A DNA stretch of 64,000 nucleotides from Rhabdornis inornatus (Eukaryota > Chordata > Aves > Passeriformes > Rhabdornithidae): positions 941,514 through 1,005,513 of the forward strand of contig VWZS01003730.1 in assembly GCA_013397075.1 (NCBI GenBank), given 5' to 3'. Made by a program: the position numbers and the translations under genes. This document shows, in pieces, positions 62,988 through 64,000 of the stretch (within the stretch, counting starts at the first letter, position 1; each line of letters opens with the position of its first letter). The notes beneath the pieces were generated by a model. It worked only from the letters and a program-made list of their open reading frames with translations, did no database searches and was not told where the DNA came from.

Positions 62988-63851
62988 CTACTGGAAATTA
63001 AACACCGCCTCGGAGAAGTGCAGAGGGAAGCAGGAGAGGAAGGGGATGCCGATGTGGTAAAGCCTCCCGTGCACCTGGGAGTCGAGCATGAGGGACGCGT
63101 TGAGGGCCGGCCCGAAGCCGCCGCTGGCTACCAGGGAGCCGCCGAGGCAAGCGGCGGGGCTGTCCCGGGCCACCTTGGGGGCTGCCCCGGGGGGCGGCGG
63201 CCGCAGCCCCTGCGCCAGGATGCTCTCGATGCTGAAGCTGCGGCCCCGGGAGCCGCTCTTGAGCGGCGGGGCTGCAGCAGGGGGTGGCCCCCCGGGACAA
63301 GCCGCTGTCCCCCCGCCCGGCCGCGCCACCCCCGCGTCCCCCGGCGCTGCGGCCGCGCTGCCCTTGGCTCGCTTGGGCTCGACGGGGCGAGCGGGCGGCC
63401 CCGGCTGCTCGCCACCTTTGGCGTCCGGGGGGGCCGCGGCTTTGGGCTTCCTCTTCCTGCGGCGGTAGTTGCCGTTCTCGAACATGTCCAGGCACCGCGG
63501 GTCCAGGGTCCAGTAGCTGCCCTTGCCGGGCCGCCCCTTCTCGCGGGGCACCTTGACGAAGCAGTCGTTGAGCGAGAGGTTGTGGCGGATGCTGTTCTGC
63601 CAGCCCTGCTTGTTGTCGTGGTAGAAGGGGAAGCGGTCCATGATGAACTGGTAGATGCCGCTGAGGGTCACCTTCTGCTCCGGAGCTTCCTTGATGGCCA
63701 TGGCGATGAGGGCGATGTAGCTGTAGGGGGGTTTCTGCGGGGGGTCCTGCCTGGACATCGCCCCCCCGGGGGCGAAGCCGAGCGCGGCCGGCAGGTAAAC
63801 CATGGACGGGCTACCCAGGGGGGAGAGGTGGCTACCGTAGATGTGGCTCAT
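62988..63851 (-). CDS. FOXL1: Forkhead box protein L1, complete single-exon CDS (287 aa)
   Basis: Nuclear DNA-binding transcription factor of the forkhead family. In vertebrates FOXL1 is known from gut and other mesenchyme, downstream of Hedgehog signalling. Seen here: a complete forkhead domain at about residues 40-132, starting KPPYSYIALIAMAI, with recognition helix NSIRHNLSLND near 86-96 and a basic tail RRRKRKPK at 130-137 that can act as wing 2 and nuclear localisation signal. An Ala/Pro/Gly-rich linker follows (138-200), then an eh1-like motif FSIESIL (206-212), a type known to bind Groucho/TLE co-repressors. The C-terminal block (about 248-287: LNASLMLD, GIPFLS, ending FNFQ) matches FOXL1 rather than FOXC, FOXF or FOXS. 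The start is the first ATG in frame, with G at -3; the frame continues upstream only to a stop at 63957-63959. Human FOXL1 is about 345 residues, so the difference lies in a shorter linker. No intron, frameshift or missing key residue was seen. Confidence 0.96.
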   Translation of the reverse strand: MSHIYGSHLSPLGSPSMVYLPAALGFAPGGAMSRQDPPQKPPYSYIALIAMAIKEAPEQKVTLSGIYQFIMDRFPFYHDNKQGWQNSIRHNLSLNDCFVKVPREKGRPGKGSYWTLDPRCLDMFENGNYRRRKRKPKAAAPPDAKGGEQPGPPARPVEPKRAKGSAAAAPGDAGVARPGGGTAACPGGPPPAAAPPLKSGSRGRSFSIESILAQGLRPPPPGAAPKVARDSPAACLGGSLVASGGFGPALNASLMLDSQVHGRLYHIGIPFLSCFPLHFSEAVFNFQ

Positions 63852-64000
63852 CGCCGGCGGGCTCGCAGCTCCGCGTCTTCCCCCTCGGAGCCGAGCGAAG
63901 GGACGGGGCAGGGCAGCAACGTGGGACGAGTCCACCGGGGAGCTGTTTGTGCGAGCTCAGCTCCCAGCCCTGCCTGAAGGAGCTCGCTCTGCCTCTGTCC
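63852..64000 (-). other. FOXL1: FOXL1 5' leader / promoter-proximal sequence, cut by window edge
   Basis: GC-rich sequence directly upstream of the FOXL1 start codon. It holds no upstream ATG in the FOXL1 frame, and an in-frame TGA at 63957-63959 closes the frame. No TATA box was seen. The transcription start is probably within this stretch or just past the window edge and cannot be fixed from sequence alone. Confidence 0.6.

Larger units (their letters stand above)
62690..64000. promoter_or_regulatory. CpG island covering FOXL1
   Basis: From about 62.7 kb to the right edge the sequence becomes strongly GC-rich with many CpG dinucleotides, densest over the FOXL1 CDS and leader. The rest of the window is clearly poorer in CpG. 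This fits a developmental transcription factor gene with its promoter in an unmethylated island. The left boundary is approximate and the right end is cut by the window. Confidence 0.8.

Noticed and set aside
63852..63935. 28-residue N-terminal extension of FOXL1
   Set aside because: The extended frame begins with GTG, not ATG. The first ATG, at 63851, gives the expected FOXL1 N-terminus (MSH...).
62979..63977. 332-codon plus-strand open frame opposite FOXL1
   Set aside because: It is the antisense of the FOXL1 CDS and leader in GC-rich DNA, opens with GTG rather than ATG, and has no domain. The forkhead domain on the minus strand explains the open frame.

Overview
The window reads as bird nuclear DNA. 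The evidence is a vertebrate forkhead gene at the right edge and at least fourteen fragments of avian-type CR1 LINE 3' ends, with no Alu, L1 or B-type SINE recognised. A passerine or other neoavian bird is plausible, but the species cannot be fixed by eye.

Only one protein gene can be supported: FOXL1, on the minus strand at 62988-63851, a single-exon forkhead transcription factor of 287 residues inside a CpG-rich block. Its transcript runs leftward, and a good polyadenylation signal with a GU-rich downstream element places the mRNA 3' end near 61957. The promoter lies mostly beyond the right edge.

The other ~62 kb, the 3' flank of FOXL1, is gene-poor. In other vertebrates FOXL1 sits with FOXC2 and FOXF1 and is followed by sparse intergenic DNA, so this is probably regulatory landscape rather than coding sequence. 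Left to right: 1-8.2 kb unique DNA; 8.2-9.2 kb a CR1 fragment, a 45-bp minisatellite and another CR1 end; 12.4-17.6 kb scattered CR1 fragments; 21-22 kb an unusually long open frame of doubtful meaning; 28-30 kb a 31-base poly(A), CR1 copies and a compound trinucleotide microsatellite; 33.4 kb a perfect short hairpin; 37-39 kb a 14-bp array, a perfect 199-bp duplication and a CR1; 40-41 kb a cluster of inverted repeats; 43.7-44.2 kb a 72/77-bp minisatellite; 44.8-45.5 kb a head-to-head CR1 pair; 45.5-62 kb mostly unique DNA with one long CR1 at 56 kb.

No bacterial-style system, CRISPR array, virus-derived gene or RNA gene was recognised. Almost all other open frames are chance, repeat-driven or antisense, and many lack an ATG. 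The parts most worth checking are the inverted-repeat cluster at 40-41 kb, the two minisatellites, the exact 199-bp duplication (real or an assembly fault), the 235-codon open frame and several repeat-free stretches that may be conserved FOXL1 enhancers.
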